The notes under the pieces are model-generated. The model had not been told where the DNA came from and did no database searches. It saw only the letters and a list, made by a program, of their open reading frames with translations. This document shows, in pieces, positions 1 to 9,284 of a stretch of 64,000 bases of DNA; position 1 is the stretch's first letter, and every line of letters begins with the position of its first letter. The stretch lies in the NCBI GenBank assembly GCA_002786025.1, contig NHNW01000004.1:62001-126000 (forward strand), read 5' to 3'. A program made the position numbers and the translations under genes. This stretch comes from Zasmidium citrigriseum (lineage: Eukaryota > Ascomycota > Dothideomycetes > Mycosphaerellales > Mycosphaerellaceae).

Positions 1-372
1 ACGTATCCAGGATCGCGACTTCCTCATGCATGGCTGAACAGAAAGTGTCCGGTCGAGCCCATCAGCACGATCGATCTCGCTGGACACGGTGCCTTTTGCT
101 TGTTGACCGGAATTGGTGGAGACACTTGGAAGCAGGCTGCCGTGGAAGTCTGCAGATACATTGGTGTCAAGATCAATGTGCATAGCATTGGTTGGGGCCA
201 GGATTGGATAGACGTTTATGGCGATTGGGAAAGAAGAAGGGAGATAGATGAAGATGGCTGTGTTCTTGTCAGGCCTGACCGAACGGTATGCTGGAGGAGT
301 CCTTCGATGCGCAAGGATGCTAACGGCCATCTCTTGCATGTGGTGAAGTCGGTGTTAGGAATAGGGGCATGA
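1..372 (+). CDS. FAD-dependent aromatic hydroxylase, C-terminal end (5' truncated by window edge)
   Basis: Frame 1 is open from the first base to a TGA at 370-372 and encodes about 123 residues. It begins with PGSRLPHAWL, followed by a stretch with DLAGHGAFCLLTGIGGDTW. These are hallmarks of the C-terminal region of class A flavoprotein monooxygenases of the TfdB/phenol hydroxylase type, where a thioredoxin-like domain follows the FAD and substrate domains. Such enzymes hydroxylate phenolic or polyketide-type aromatic substrates using NAD(P)H and oxygen. The FAD-binding GxGxxG and GD motifs lie outside the window, so the substrate cannot be judged. An ATG at 100 is internal, because the conserved sequence runs on upstream of it. 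The next feature downstream is a dead transposon, so the gene sits at the edge of a repeat block. Confidence 0.8.
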   Translation, partial: TYPGSRLPHAWLNRKCPVEPISTIDLAGHGAFCLLTGIGGDTWKQAAVEVCRYIGVKINVHSIGWGQDWIDVYGDWERRREIDEDGCVLVRPDRTVCWRSPSMRKDANGHLLHVVKSVLGIGA

Positions 373-513
373 GCTGAATTTGATGGGAGCCGCGTCAAAA
401 TTTAGAGACCTGCCAACAAATTCTTAGCGCCGGCCAAGTTGGCCGATGATTGCACTTCACGCCCTGTCTTGATTCCTACCCATGTTGCGCTCGATGCAAC
501 AATCGCTTGTAAT

Positions 514-548
514 AGACAGTTTTAGCCGCTCTAACATGTAGACTATTA
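514..548 (+). repeat. Left terminal inverted repeat of the transposon
   Basis: Starts AGACAGTTTTAGCCGCTCT and matches the reverse complement of 4269-4303 at 31 of 35 positions. Three of the four differences are RIP-type changes (TG to TA or CA to TA) on the left copy, so the left end was mutated and the right end was not. Confidence 0.85.
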
Positions 549-1254
549 ACCCTTTCCTTTTACTATATAGACTACCTTATCGGAAGTCGCTAGTAGCCTA
601 ATATAGTATAGTACTATTATTACTAAGTTATTAAACTCTTTCTTAATTACTAGGGCGCGTATCGCGTATATCTCGTAATTCGACGTAAAGCTAGTAGGTT
701 AACGATATTATAGGCTCGTTTAAGGACGATTGTACGTTAGTACTACTTCTCGTAGGTACTCTACTCGCTAGTAAGTAAAAGGAGCCGCCGCCGTATCGAG
801 AACCGACGGAATATATAGTATTTAACTAGACGGTAGATTCGTAGAGCGTAGGCTAGTAGTAGCGGCGTGTTAGGTAAGTGTCGCGTAGATTATAAGAAGG
901 AAGAAGTAATAAGGAAGGTTATAAGAAGTTAATAGGCTCGCTAGCGCTAATATTACTATAGATTCGAGCGCTATAAAGTAATTAAACTCGCCTACGCCCT
1001 TAATATAGATTAAATCGAGTATAGAAACCGTATTAAACCCCCTCTAGTAATAGCATTAGTAATAGTGCTTTAGCGATTGTCTTAGCTAAACTACTAGATA
1101 GAAGGCTACTACCTCTTTAGCCGCTACGAGCTATAGATATTAATCGCCTTTACGGATTCGATATACTACCTTTCTATACGATTTAGGCCCCTTCTCGAGT
1201 AGTATCTACGGCTAAGGAGTTATCGACGGTTAAAGAGCTTTATAATAGCTATAA

Positions 1255-1810
1255 GGAAGAAGGGTATATATAGATATATATAGGGGTTTATAGATAGGCA
1301 CTTTTAAGGTTTCTTAAGGCTAAAGAAAGGACAAAGGAAGATATACTCGGGGCATAAAAAGGCCTATAGCTGCAAGTTCCAGGCTATTATTACGCCTAAC
1401 GGTATAGTCTCGAGCCTTACTAGCCTCTACGAAAGCAAGGATAACGACTAGATTATATACTAGTAATCTAGTATGTCTAGAAGGATAAGACGGCTCTTTA
1501 AGTACGATAGACGACAACTATACCTCTACGGCGATCCGGTATATAAGAGCGCCTTCGGCATTATATCGCCCTTTAAATATAAGCGTAGTAGATACTTCTT
1601 AACGCCTAAATAACGACGATTTAACGAGCGATTATTATCGGTTAGGATTAAGGTTAAGTACCCCTTTAGTATAATATACTACCTATAGACGTACTACTTA
1701 TTTACGCCTACTCTTCGTAATAGTAAATAAGTAGTCGTAGCCTTCTTCCGTATTATAATACTATTAACAAACTATTAGACGTATATAAGGAAGAAGAATT
1801 AGATTAATAA
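1255..1810 (+). pseudogene. Decayed DDE_Tnp_4 (PIF/Harbinger) transposase core
   Basis: Reading through stops on the + strand gives recognisable blocks. At about 1345-1400 there is a segment like HKKAYSCKFQAIITPNGIVS, as in the family block that contains the first catalytic Asp. At about 1520-1570 comes LYLYGDPVYKSAFG, matching the GDxxY second-Asp motif. At about 1620-1665 comes FNERLLSVRIKVKYPF, which resembles the RxxVExxFG block of the third acidic residue. There the expected Glu codon reads AAG, exactly what TpG to TpA change would produce from GAG after a T. Several stops are TAG where Trp is expected. The N-terminal helix-turn-helix part was not resolved. Boundaries are approximate and the gene cannot be functional. 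Confidence 0.7.
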
Positions 1811-3239
1811 GCGGTTTAGGCTAAAGCCGCCTTCGTTAATAGACTATCTATACCTAGGTAGTACGCTAGAGCGGTATCTAGATATATAACGTATATAAAC
1901 TAGTACTACCTTCGTAGTTAATAGCTCTTTCCGGGTATTCTAACGGTACTACTAGTCCTTAGAGGTAGTTAAAGTTAATATAAATCTATCTTAGAATCCC
2001 GCTAAGCCTAGGCTATATACGGGCTATAAGTCCGCTAGTATAATACGAAATAAACTACTATACCTTATAGTAACTACATTTTAGTATAATTGTTACGTTA
2101 GATTGTTCCGATAGTAGTTAAATAATTTACGTTAAATTTATAGCTAAAACTATTATATAGTTATTAAGCCTAGTACGCCTATAGCTCGTAAATCTAACTT
2201 TCCTAGCTCTAAGCTTAAAAGGTAAGGTTTAAGGTTAGCTAGACCCTAAAATCCGGAGGCACTTTAGGCTTTAAACAATTACTATAAATAGTTACGTCTA
2301 CCTTTTTATATTATTCTAATTTCTAGTAATAGAGTAGTAAGTTATTTAATTTATGTGAAAATCTAACGTAAAACGAATAGCGCGTTATTACGTTATAGAA
2401 GCCTATAGATACTAGATTTATAGTTTCGAGCTTTAAGCTTCTACGGAGGTAGAGATAAGGCTAACGAGAGTCTTAGCGTAAATCTAGCTTATAAACTTTA
2501 TACCCTTAGCGACCTTTTAACGACGATAATAACTACTTAACGATAAGAAAATTATATACTAAAGATAGTATATAATATAGCTAACTTAGAGAAGAAGAAT
2601 AGTATAAATCGGTTAAGGTTTAGTAGCGTAGTAAGGGCCGTTAGGTAGCAAATCTACTAGCTAGATTTACATTACTAAACTCTACTATAAACCCTTCGAT
2701 TTTAGCGTTACTAACGCCTTACTATAGATATCTAGTCTATACTACCGGTAGCTACTACTACTAGGACTATATTACTACTATTAGCTACTAAAGAAGGCGA
2801 GTTTATATGTCTTAACCTTCTCTTAGCCCCGTTATTTATATCTTAAGTTAGTCGATCTCGGACGAAACCTACGAGCTAGCGGTGTCTTTACGCTTATATC
2901 GCCTAGCTATTACCTTATAGAGCTTACTTATATTGCCCTTAATATCGTCGTCGTTAGGGTCGTTAATAATAGGCTTCTTTCTCTTCGTAGAGGCTCGCTT
3001 TAACTATTTAATAGCTAGTAATTCGGGCTTAGTAGACGTAGAAGAAGAGCGGCGTAATAGTATAATAGAGGGCGTAATAGAAGGCGTACGAGAAGCTATA
3101 GATCTACGAGTAGGTATTAATATCGATCGTCGAGGCGCTAGCCTAGGCGGCGGTAGTATTGTTACTTAAGGGTCGTCTTCCTTACCGTCCGCGTCCTTAT
3201 TACTACTTCCTTTAGTCTTATTAGGTAACGAAGAATCTT

Positions 3240-3530
3240 CTTCTTCTATACTATTATCTATCTACTCTACCTTAGGCGTATACTACTTTAAATACTAGCT
3301 TAATAGTATATTACGTCTATCGGCTCTTAACGTTACTACCGCCGTATCCTTATTATCCTTCTTCTTCTTTATCGTTACCTTCTTTCTTTCCTTCTTTAAT
3401 ATATACTCGTACTATAGCTTTATCGCCTACTAAAAGCTATTATTTTCCTCTTCTTTACTAGTTTCGGTTACTTTACCGTCGATAATAGGGCGGAAGTATA
3501 GAATCTACTACTTCTCGAGCCGCTTTATTA
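3240..3530 (-). pseudogene. Decayed lysine-rich second ORF of the transposon
   Basis: On the - strand one frame shows long coding-like stretches interrupted mainly by TAG, as expected if Trp codons were RIP-mutated. It contains ILYFRPIIDGKVTETSKEEE and a basic segment KKERKKVTIKKKKDNKD. Harbinger elements usually carry a second, Myb/SANT-like DNA-binding gene beside the transposase, and this position and basic character would fit. I did not recognise a Myb motif, so the role is inference. Limits are approximate; the frame may extend further toward 4100. Confidence 0.4.
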
Positions 3531-4146
3531 TATTAGTAAGACTACTATATCGCTTCTTTATTAAACGAAGAAACTCTATAGTAATATTACCCTAAAAACT
3601 ATTACCTATTCTATCCTTATATTCGATATAGATCTCGACTAATACGCGCTTCTATAGGTTTATTAGACCTCTCTTAGAGGCGTCTTTAATATCCTTATCG
3701 TCTACGTTAACGTTACTACTAGTATCTATCGTCTTAGTACCTAATCTTTCTTCTACCTACCTTAATACTCGCTTAGTACTCGATACCGACTTTCCGCTCT
3801 TCTTCGACTACCGTAGTAGTAGCGGCGGCGCCTCTAGCGGCTTAGGCTTATTAGACGATAGTAACTTCGACTTTAGCTCTATAGACTAGACTATAGCGGC
3901 GGTAAGGGCGGCGTTATACCTATAGCTACTCTATACTAGCGGCGGTAGCGGTACTAGTCTCGATATCGACTCTAGAGCTAGCGTAGGCGTCTAGTTTAAG
4001 AAGGGCGTAGTAGAGCGACTACTAGTATCGTTAATAGTACGAAAGGACGCTATTAGAGCTACTATATCGTCGATAACACGAAGAATTACGTCTATAAACG
4101 CGTATACGCGAAGGAACTAAAGTCGAGATAACGGCCCTTGCTAGCG

Positions 4147-4241
4147 ACACTAAACCCATTCTAATACGTAACAAGGCCGCCTCACTAGTGAGGCGGCCTT
4201 GTCACCGAAGGCCAGTGACCGTATCAGATTGGGTTTAGTGT
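4147..4241. repeat. 95-bp foldback with a 32-bp perfect palindrome, inside transposon right end
   Basis: Arms ACACTAAACCC...ATACG (4147-4168) and CGTAT...GGGTTTAGTGT (4220-4241) are inverted copies with two mismatches. Between them lies a perfect palindrome at 4171-4202, centred on ACTAGT. The whole block could extrude as a cruciform or form an RNA hairpin. It begins where the RIP signature stops. It may be a tiny MITE nested in the larger element, or subterminal structure of that element. Confidence 0.75.
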
Positions 4242-4268
4242 CTACTATATCGGGCCTCTTGGCGGCAG

Positions 4269-4303
4269 TGACAGTCTTCATGTCAGAGCGGCTAAAACTG
4301 TCT
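4269..4303 (-). repeat. Right terminal inverted repeat of the transposon
   Basis: Inverted partner of 514-548, ending CTGTCT next to AAT at 4304-4306. It retains CA and TG dinucleotides, so it probably shows the pre-RIP sequence of the end. It lies 111 bases before the threonine aldolase start codon. Confidence 0.85.
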
Positions 4304-4414
4304 AATATCCAGCGGTCAATGTTTGCCAGATCGCCTTTTCTGCGGAGGATAAGTAGCAGAACCTCACTCTCTCCTCTGTCACGTCTACCAACCATTGGAT
4401 CCTCAATCTGCAAA

Positions 4415-5639
4415 ATGTCTACAGCAATGAAGCAAGACACCATCGAAGCAGAAGCCAAACACCTCCTCAATGGCTCTGGCACAGCAGTCAATGCCTGGGC
4501 AGCACCAGGCCCTACAGCCTTTGACTTTCGAAGTACTACTCCCTCAACCCTATCCAACTCCTACATCCATTAACAACCTCCCAGGCGACACAATAACAAC
4601 CCCCACAACCCGCATGCTCCAAGCCATATCAGCCACAACCCTCGCCGACGACGTCTTCCAAGAAGACCCCACAACCAACACCTTCGAAAGCCTCCTCGCC
4701 TCCCTCACCGGCAAAGAAGCCGCCCTCTTCGTCATGTCCGGCACAATGGGAAACCAAATCGCCATAAGAACCCACCTCCAAGGACCTCCCCACTCCATAA
4801 TCGCCGACCACCGAGCCCACATCGTAGAATGGGAAGCAGGCGGTCTGGCCACTTTGAGTGGAGCCATGGCGCGTGTCGTGGTGCCTGCGAATGGGAAGTA
4901 TATTACGTTAGAGGAGATCCAGGAGAAGGTGGATTTGAGGGACGATGTACACGGGTGTCCGACGAAATTGATTTGTTTGGAGAATACGCTGGCGGGGATG
5001 GTGATGCCGCTGAGCGAGTGTCAAAGAATAAAAGACTGGGCGACATCGAAAGATATACTGGTCCATCTGGACGGCGCGAGGTTGTGGGAGGCCGTGGCTT
5101 CGGGGGCGGGGAGTCTGAAGGATTACTGCGCATGCTTTGACTCCGTCTCGTTATGCTTTTCGAAAGGTCTCGGGGCGCCGATTGGGAGTATGATTGTGGG
5201 GACGAAGGCTTTCAAGGATCGGGCGAGGTGGATTCGGAAGATGGTTGGTGGCGGGACACGGCAGTTGGGAGTTTTGACGGCGGCTGCGAGGGTTGCGGTT
5301 GAGGAGACGTTTCTAGGGGGAAAGTTGAAAGCTAGCCATGAGCGGGCACGAGAGGTCGCTAAGATTTGGGAGAGCTATGGTGGCAAGTTGGCGAACCCGG
5401 TTGAGACGAATATGGTGTGGTTTGATCTTAAGGCTGCCGGTATTACGGCGGAGAAGTTTATTGAAGAAGGGCAGAAGGCTGGCTTGAGGCTGCTGGGCGG
5501 TCGACTGGTAGTCCACTATCAAATCTCAGACGAAGCTCTTGGTCGAGTAGAGAAGCTGGCACAAGCGGTACTGCAAGGCAAGCAGCTAAACGGCTCCGTG
5601 GAGCACCCAGCCAAGAAGATGAAAATCACGACCGAGTAA
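4415..5639 (+). CDS. GLY1: L-threonine aldolase (PLP-dependent)
   Basis: Exons 4415-4532 and 4585-5639; the 52-bp intron 4533-4584 (GT...CCCAG) joins FDFRS to DTITTPT, restoring the conserved N-terminal block. The product is 390 residues, normal for the family. It cleaves L-threonine or L-allo-threonine to glycine and acetaldehyde and is a cytosolic glycine source. Visible features: FDFRSDTITTPT near residues 35-46, the histidine-containing region HSIIADHRAHIVEWEAGG, HLDGARLW, and the PLP lysine in SLCFSKGLGAPIGS at about residue 233. The ATG at 4470 is in another frame within exon 1 and would give an unrelated N-terminus. The transposon end at 4303 leaves only 111 bases of upstream sequence. 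Dynein intermediate chain converges from the other side, stops 65 bp apart. Confidence 0.92.
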
Positions 5640-5704
5640 ACGACATAGACTAATGATATAGAACAGCATCGAATGGCTGAAACAAACTCGACATTTGGGG
5701 GTAT

Positions 5705-7777
5705 CTAAACCTCAGCTTTCGTCTTGCGACCCACCCACTTCTTCACGCCGACCCACGCTTCACTCTTCGTATCCACTCCTCCTAGTTCACTTCCAACCTC
5801 AAACACCGTCGTCACGCCATCTAGACCTCCAACGGCAACATGCCTGCCCTGCGTCTTCTCCCAAGCAAGCTTGTTCAAACTCTTGAGAGCGTACAGATCC
5901 TTCTCCTGGTTGCTCGGCCTAGCACCACCAACCGGCACCTCAGAGCTTGCATTGATGTCGTAGATATCCAATCTGCCTCCTCCATCGACACAACCAAAGA
6001 TGCCAGGCTTTGTCGGTGACCACTTTGCATCGTACACGCTGTCTTCTCGCTGGATCTCGAGCAGTGGCTTGATCACCTCGGCTTGTCCCGAAATGGTGCT
6101 TGTATTCGTTGACGGTGGACGAGCTCGCCAGACTTTGACCGTCCAGTCGAGGCCGCAACTAACGAAGAGGTCACCCAGATCGATCTTTCCTCGTGCTGGA
6201 TGGAAGTCGATGCCAGTGACAGGAGCCTCATGGCCAAGATAGCTGGTTCTGACATCGACGCCTGACTTGGCACCTGCGCGGTCGTAGCGATGGACCGGAT
6301 AGATCGATCCCTGCTCAGTACCTGCCAGGAAGTATGTGGGATCTGAAGCCGGGAAGGAGATGCACGTCGGTGCCACATCGTCCGTTTTGTACGCTGACGG
6401 GTTAGGGGAGTGGAGTTCGAGGTATTCTTGCGGTTGAGTGAGGATATCCGTACTCCATGCGCAGACAACACCATCGGTACTGACTGATACCACCGAGCTT
6501 GCATTCTGCGTTCCCACCACAGCCAGACTGTACACCGGATGTGCATGGCCTGTGCGACCACCTGTGAGCGGTGTCTTTTGAACGGGCTCGCCTGTCCGCT
6601 GATTGCGAGCACGCGTATCCCACAGACAGAGTTGGCCACTGTACGTTCCGCCGAGGATGAGCGATGGATGATGAGGGTGGAAGAGGCAGGATAGCAGGTC
6701 GGATGTGGCGTGCAAGCTGTACTCTGGTCGGCCTTTCAGATGCATATTCCAGACATTAAGAAGACCGGGAGGCGTATGAGGCGATCGTTGTGACTTCGTG
6801 TAGGCTGTACAGAACAGCTCCGGGAACTTCGGGCTGAAATCGATGTCGCTGATCATCCGTTTGGTGCCCATAACATCGTCCAGATCGAATTGTGCGACTT
6901 CTTTCACTCGCCGCCCTTTTCTTCCAACATACTCGTCATCATCCTCCACATCTCTGGAATCCAGGGCATAGTCCGCGAGCACGTCATATTCCTCATCCAA
7001 AGCCCGTTCAATGACCTTACTACTTCGTTCCACAAAGTCCAAAAAGTCGTTGCTGCTCGTCACCGCGCTCAGTTCTTCAGGGGCCAGTGCTCTGGCAGGG
7101 AACCTCTCCTTCTCCGGCTCCACCTTATCTTCCAGCTGCAAAGCTTTAAGCTCTTCCTCAATCTCCTGCCGTAGCCTGTTTCTGATTTCCTCCTCTTCCA
7201 GTTCTCGCTCTCGCTGACTTAGCTTCCTCCGTCTTCTTGAGGGACTGCGAGACGCGCCATCTGCCCCATCTGACTCTCCACTCTCTCGCGTAGGCTCCCA
7301 TGGTTCTGTTGTTTGCACACCTTTACTGTACGATATGATCTCTGGTTTCGACTCCACAGGTATCTCGTAGACGGTCGTCAGCTCTCCAAACGAGAGCGTT
7401 TGCGGCGAGGTTGAAGCATCTTGGTATTTGCTCGGAGGCGTGCCAGCATCATCTGAGGATTCTGGCCCGCTTATGCGCTTCTTGCCAGTAGGCGTTCCTG
7501 GTGTCGCTGAGCCGGGTCGATCGACCAACGATGAGATGAGCGATTCGATGTCTTCTCGTTTGGTGGCGCTGGAGTTTCGCGGTGACGGTGCTACTAGCTG
7601 TCGGTCAATTAGTTCTGCACAGATTGTTGTGTCAAGTCTGGAATATACCTCTGATGCATCGAGACTCTGTCGATTGTTGGTAAACTCCTTCTGGCGCAGC
7701 TCTCGTTGCCGTTTGAGCTCTGCGAGTTTCGCCTTCTTCGCCAGGATCTCATCTTTCCGGGCCTGGATGGACGACAT
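5705..7777 (-). CDS. Cytoplasmic dynein intermediate chain (WD40)
   Basis: A single uninterrupted exon encodes 690 residues. The N-terminus (MSSIQARKDEILAKKAKLAE, residues 1-20, then more charged helix to about 30) is the coiled coil that binds dynactin p150 in this family. Residues 151-160, SKGVQTTEPW, contain a GVQT motif typical of LC8 light-chain binding. From about residue 300 the protein is a WD40 propeller (for example LWDTRAR, VCAWSTD, VKVWRARPP). It anchors cargo, dynactin and light chains to the dynein heavy chain; in hyphae this drives nuclear and endosome movement. The A. nidulans counterpart is the NUDI type. It is divergently transcribed from ATP synthase subunit e across about 295 bp. 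Confidence 0.93.
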   Translation of the reverse strand: MSSIQARKDEILAKKAKLAELKRQRELRQKEFTNNRQSLDASEVYSRLDTTICAELIDRQLVAPSPRNSSATKREDIESLISSLVDRPGSATPGTPTGKKRISGPESSDDAGTPPSKYQDASTSPQTLSFGELTTVYEIPVESKPEIISYSKGVQTTEPWEPTRESGESDGADGASRSPSRRRRKLSQRERELEEEEIRNRLRQEIEEELKALQLEDKVEPEKERFPARALAPEELSAVTSSNDFLDFVERSSKVIERALDEEYDVLADYALDSRDVEDDDEYVGRKGRRVKEVAQFDLDDVMGTKRMISDIDFSPKFPELFCTAYTKSQRSPHTPPGLLNVWNMHLKGRPEYSLHATSDLLSCLFHPHHPSLILGGTYSGQLCLWDTRARNQRTGEPVQKTPLTGGRTGHAHPVYSLAVVGTQNASSVVSVSTDGVVCAWSTDILTQPQEYLELHSPNPSAYKTDDVAPTCISFPASDPTYFLAGTEQGSIYPVHRYDRAGAKSGVDVRTSYLGHEAPVTGIDFHPARGKIDLGDLFVSCGLDWTVKVWRARPPSTNTSTISGQAEVIKPLLEIQREDSVYDAKWSPTKPGIFGCVDGGGRLDIYDINASSEVPVGGARPSNQEKDLYALKSLNKLAWEKTQGRHVAVGGLDGVTTVFEVGSELGGVDTKSEAWVGVKKWVGRKTKAEV

Positions 7778-8072
7778 GTTTCAGGGCGACAGGAGGTTCG
7801 GGTTGTTTTGAAGGGAGAGGTTGTCTTCACATCGCGCGCACGTGTCGAAGTGCTGGCGGCGGTCCCTGAGCGCGATGGCCGCCGATTGGAGCTCTGGGCT
7901 TCCGCAAAACATCGAAGCTCACGGGCATCTCCCAACAACTGGACCACCACCGCCCACACAATCCACCGCCGCAACCCTCCGCGACACCGCCTTCGCTCGC
8001 CCGCACATCTACTGCGAGCGATTTCGACCGCCGTCCCTTCCGCAACCTCTCCCGGCGTCCATATCCTGCGCA
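7778..8072. promoter_or_regulatory. Shared divergent promoter, dynein IC / ATP synthase e
   Basis: The 295 bases between two divergent start codons hold no gene of their own. Open frames crossing it are shadows with no family resemblance. I identified no specific factor site. Confidence 0.5.
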
Positions 8073-8561
8073 ATGGCCTCCACGGGGGTGAATGTACGCT
8101 CTCTCCCTTCCGCCAGCGAGCATCCCCAGCCATTGGCACCCGAATACCCAGCAAAATGTTCAGACAGCTGATAAAGATACTGTTTCCAGGTCCTCCGATG
8201 GGGAGCTCTCGTCTTCGGCGTTTTCTACGGTTTCTCACACCAGCAAGCCATCAGCTCAAGAGACCGAGCCGCTGAGCTCAAGGCCGAGTACGAGCGGAAA
8301 CAGAAGCTCATAGACGAGGCCAAGGCCAAGTTCGCAGAGAAGACGCAGCCCAAGACTGGCGATGGCAGTAAGTCCAGCCCGATGCAAGATACAGATTTAA
8401 AGAGGTGGTTGGGAAAGAGATTGCCGGAACTACTGAAGGCGCGCACATATGCATAAGAGACTGCATACTGACAGAACATCTTCGCAGTAATAACGAACCC
8501 TGACGACCCCAAGTTCGATCTCGAAATGTACCTTACCAAGGTCTCCAAGGAGAACCCATAA
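8073..8561 (+). CDS. ATP21: Mitochondrial F1Fo ATP synthase subunit e
   Basis: Three exons: 8073-8093, 8190-8367 and 8488-8561, giving 90 residues. Exon 1 encodes only MASTGVN. Exon 2 gives VLRWGALVFGVFYGFSHQQA, a membrane helix whose small residues (GALVFGVFYG) resemble the GxxxG dimer motif of subunit e, followed by a charged helix (AAELKAEYERKQKLIDEAKA). Exon 3 ends FDLEMYLTKVSKENP. Subunit e (yeast Atp21/Tim11) sits in the inner membrane and helps ATP synthase dimerise and shape cristae. Splices use GTACGC/CCAG and GTAAGT/GCAG, and all phases agree. The gene is fragmented into short pieces by its introns, so open reading frames alone miss it. Another subunit gene (ATP4) is at 41.8 kb. Confidence 0.88.
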
Positions 8562-9284
8562 AAGCCGAGGAGGTAATACGCCGGGAGCAAAGCAGCAAGA
8601 AGCAGTAGGGTGAAGAGGGAGACGTCAGACGCGGTATCAATGTGATGATGAAGGGCCGAGATACGATCAATCCGGTCCGCAAATTCTAGAGAAGAAACCT
8701 GCAGTTCCAATGCTCGTTGAAGATACCCAAGTGTCTCTTCGCCAGGCAAAAATTTTGTATATATCATCCCTGTACAACACCTCTGCGCCGACTCAGACCA
8801 TACGATCACGATTCAAACCGGACAGGATACGAAAGAAGGTGAGTGCAAATGCTTGCTACTTGAGAAAAGGAATACTTTCCTCTTGCGCCAGGTCGGGTCA
8901 CGTGGAAAGAAGCGGATCCAATCCCGCTTAGCTTCCAACACCGCCCAGTGCTCACGACGACTGCTGCGATTCGTTCCAGCATCGTCGCCATGGCGGAAAC
9001 ATGTGGCTGACGCTCGTCATCGACCTGCGCGAGAACCTTCAGATCCCAAAGCTGGCACCATAAGCCTGTGTGAAGGATGGGCTTTGCATAACTGTCGAAA
9101 TGGAGCAAGGAAAACGACAAACGAAAGACACGGCTTCAGATCAACAGCAAGATACAGCACGGATGGCGTTTCTGACAGACGGAGTGGAGTACGGATAGCA
9201 ATATAAAAGACAGCATGTCCAGAGACATCACACGCACCTAACAACTACTCCTGACATGCTTTGGATTGAGAAGATCAAGGAGAT
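8562..9284. other. Intergenic, no gene seen
   Basis: About 720 bases between ATP synthase e and the esterase. Short frames on both strands show no family resemblance or splice-consistent continuation. Confidence 0.5.

Larger units (their letters stand above)
514..4303. mobile_element. RIP-mutated PIF/Harbinger-type DNA transposon
   Basis: A 3,790-bp element is bounded by 35-bp inverted repeats (514-548 and 4269-4303, 31 of 35 positions identical) and flanked on both sides by AAT (511-513, 4304-4306), a plausible 3-bp target duplication. From about 541 to 4145 the DNA has almost no CA or TG and is packed with TA, while CG is kept; this is the RIP signature. A decayed transposase on + (about 1255-1810) has the DDE layout of the PIF/Harbinger (DDE_Tnp_4) family. 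A lysine-rich reading frame on - (about 3240-3530) could be the second Harbinger gene. Every frame is full of stops, so the copy is dead. Right-hand 157 bases (4147-4303) show no RIP. Family assignment rests on a hand translation. Confidence 0.8.

Noticed and set aside
2933..3169. 78-codon open frame in the RIP region
   Set aside because: It lies in RIP-mutated transposon DNA where composition produces stray open frames; it has no family resemblance and no conserved partner frame.
4150..4573. Two overlapping frames (4150-4557 on - and 4199-4573 on +)
   Set aside because: The + frame contains the real first exon of threonine aldolase from 4415 onward, but its earlier part is transposon end; the - frame is its shadow.
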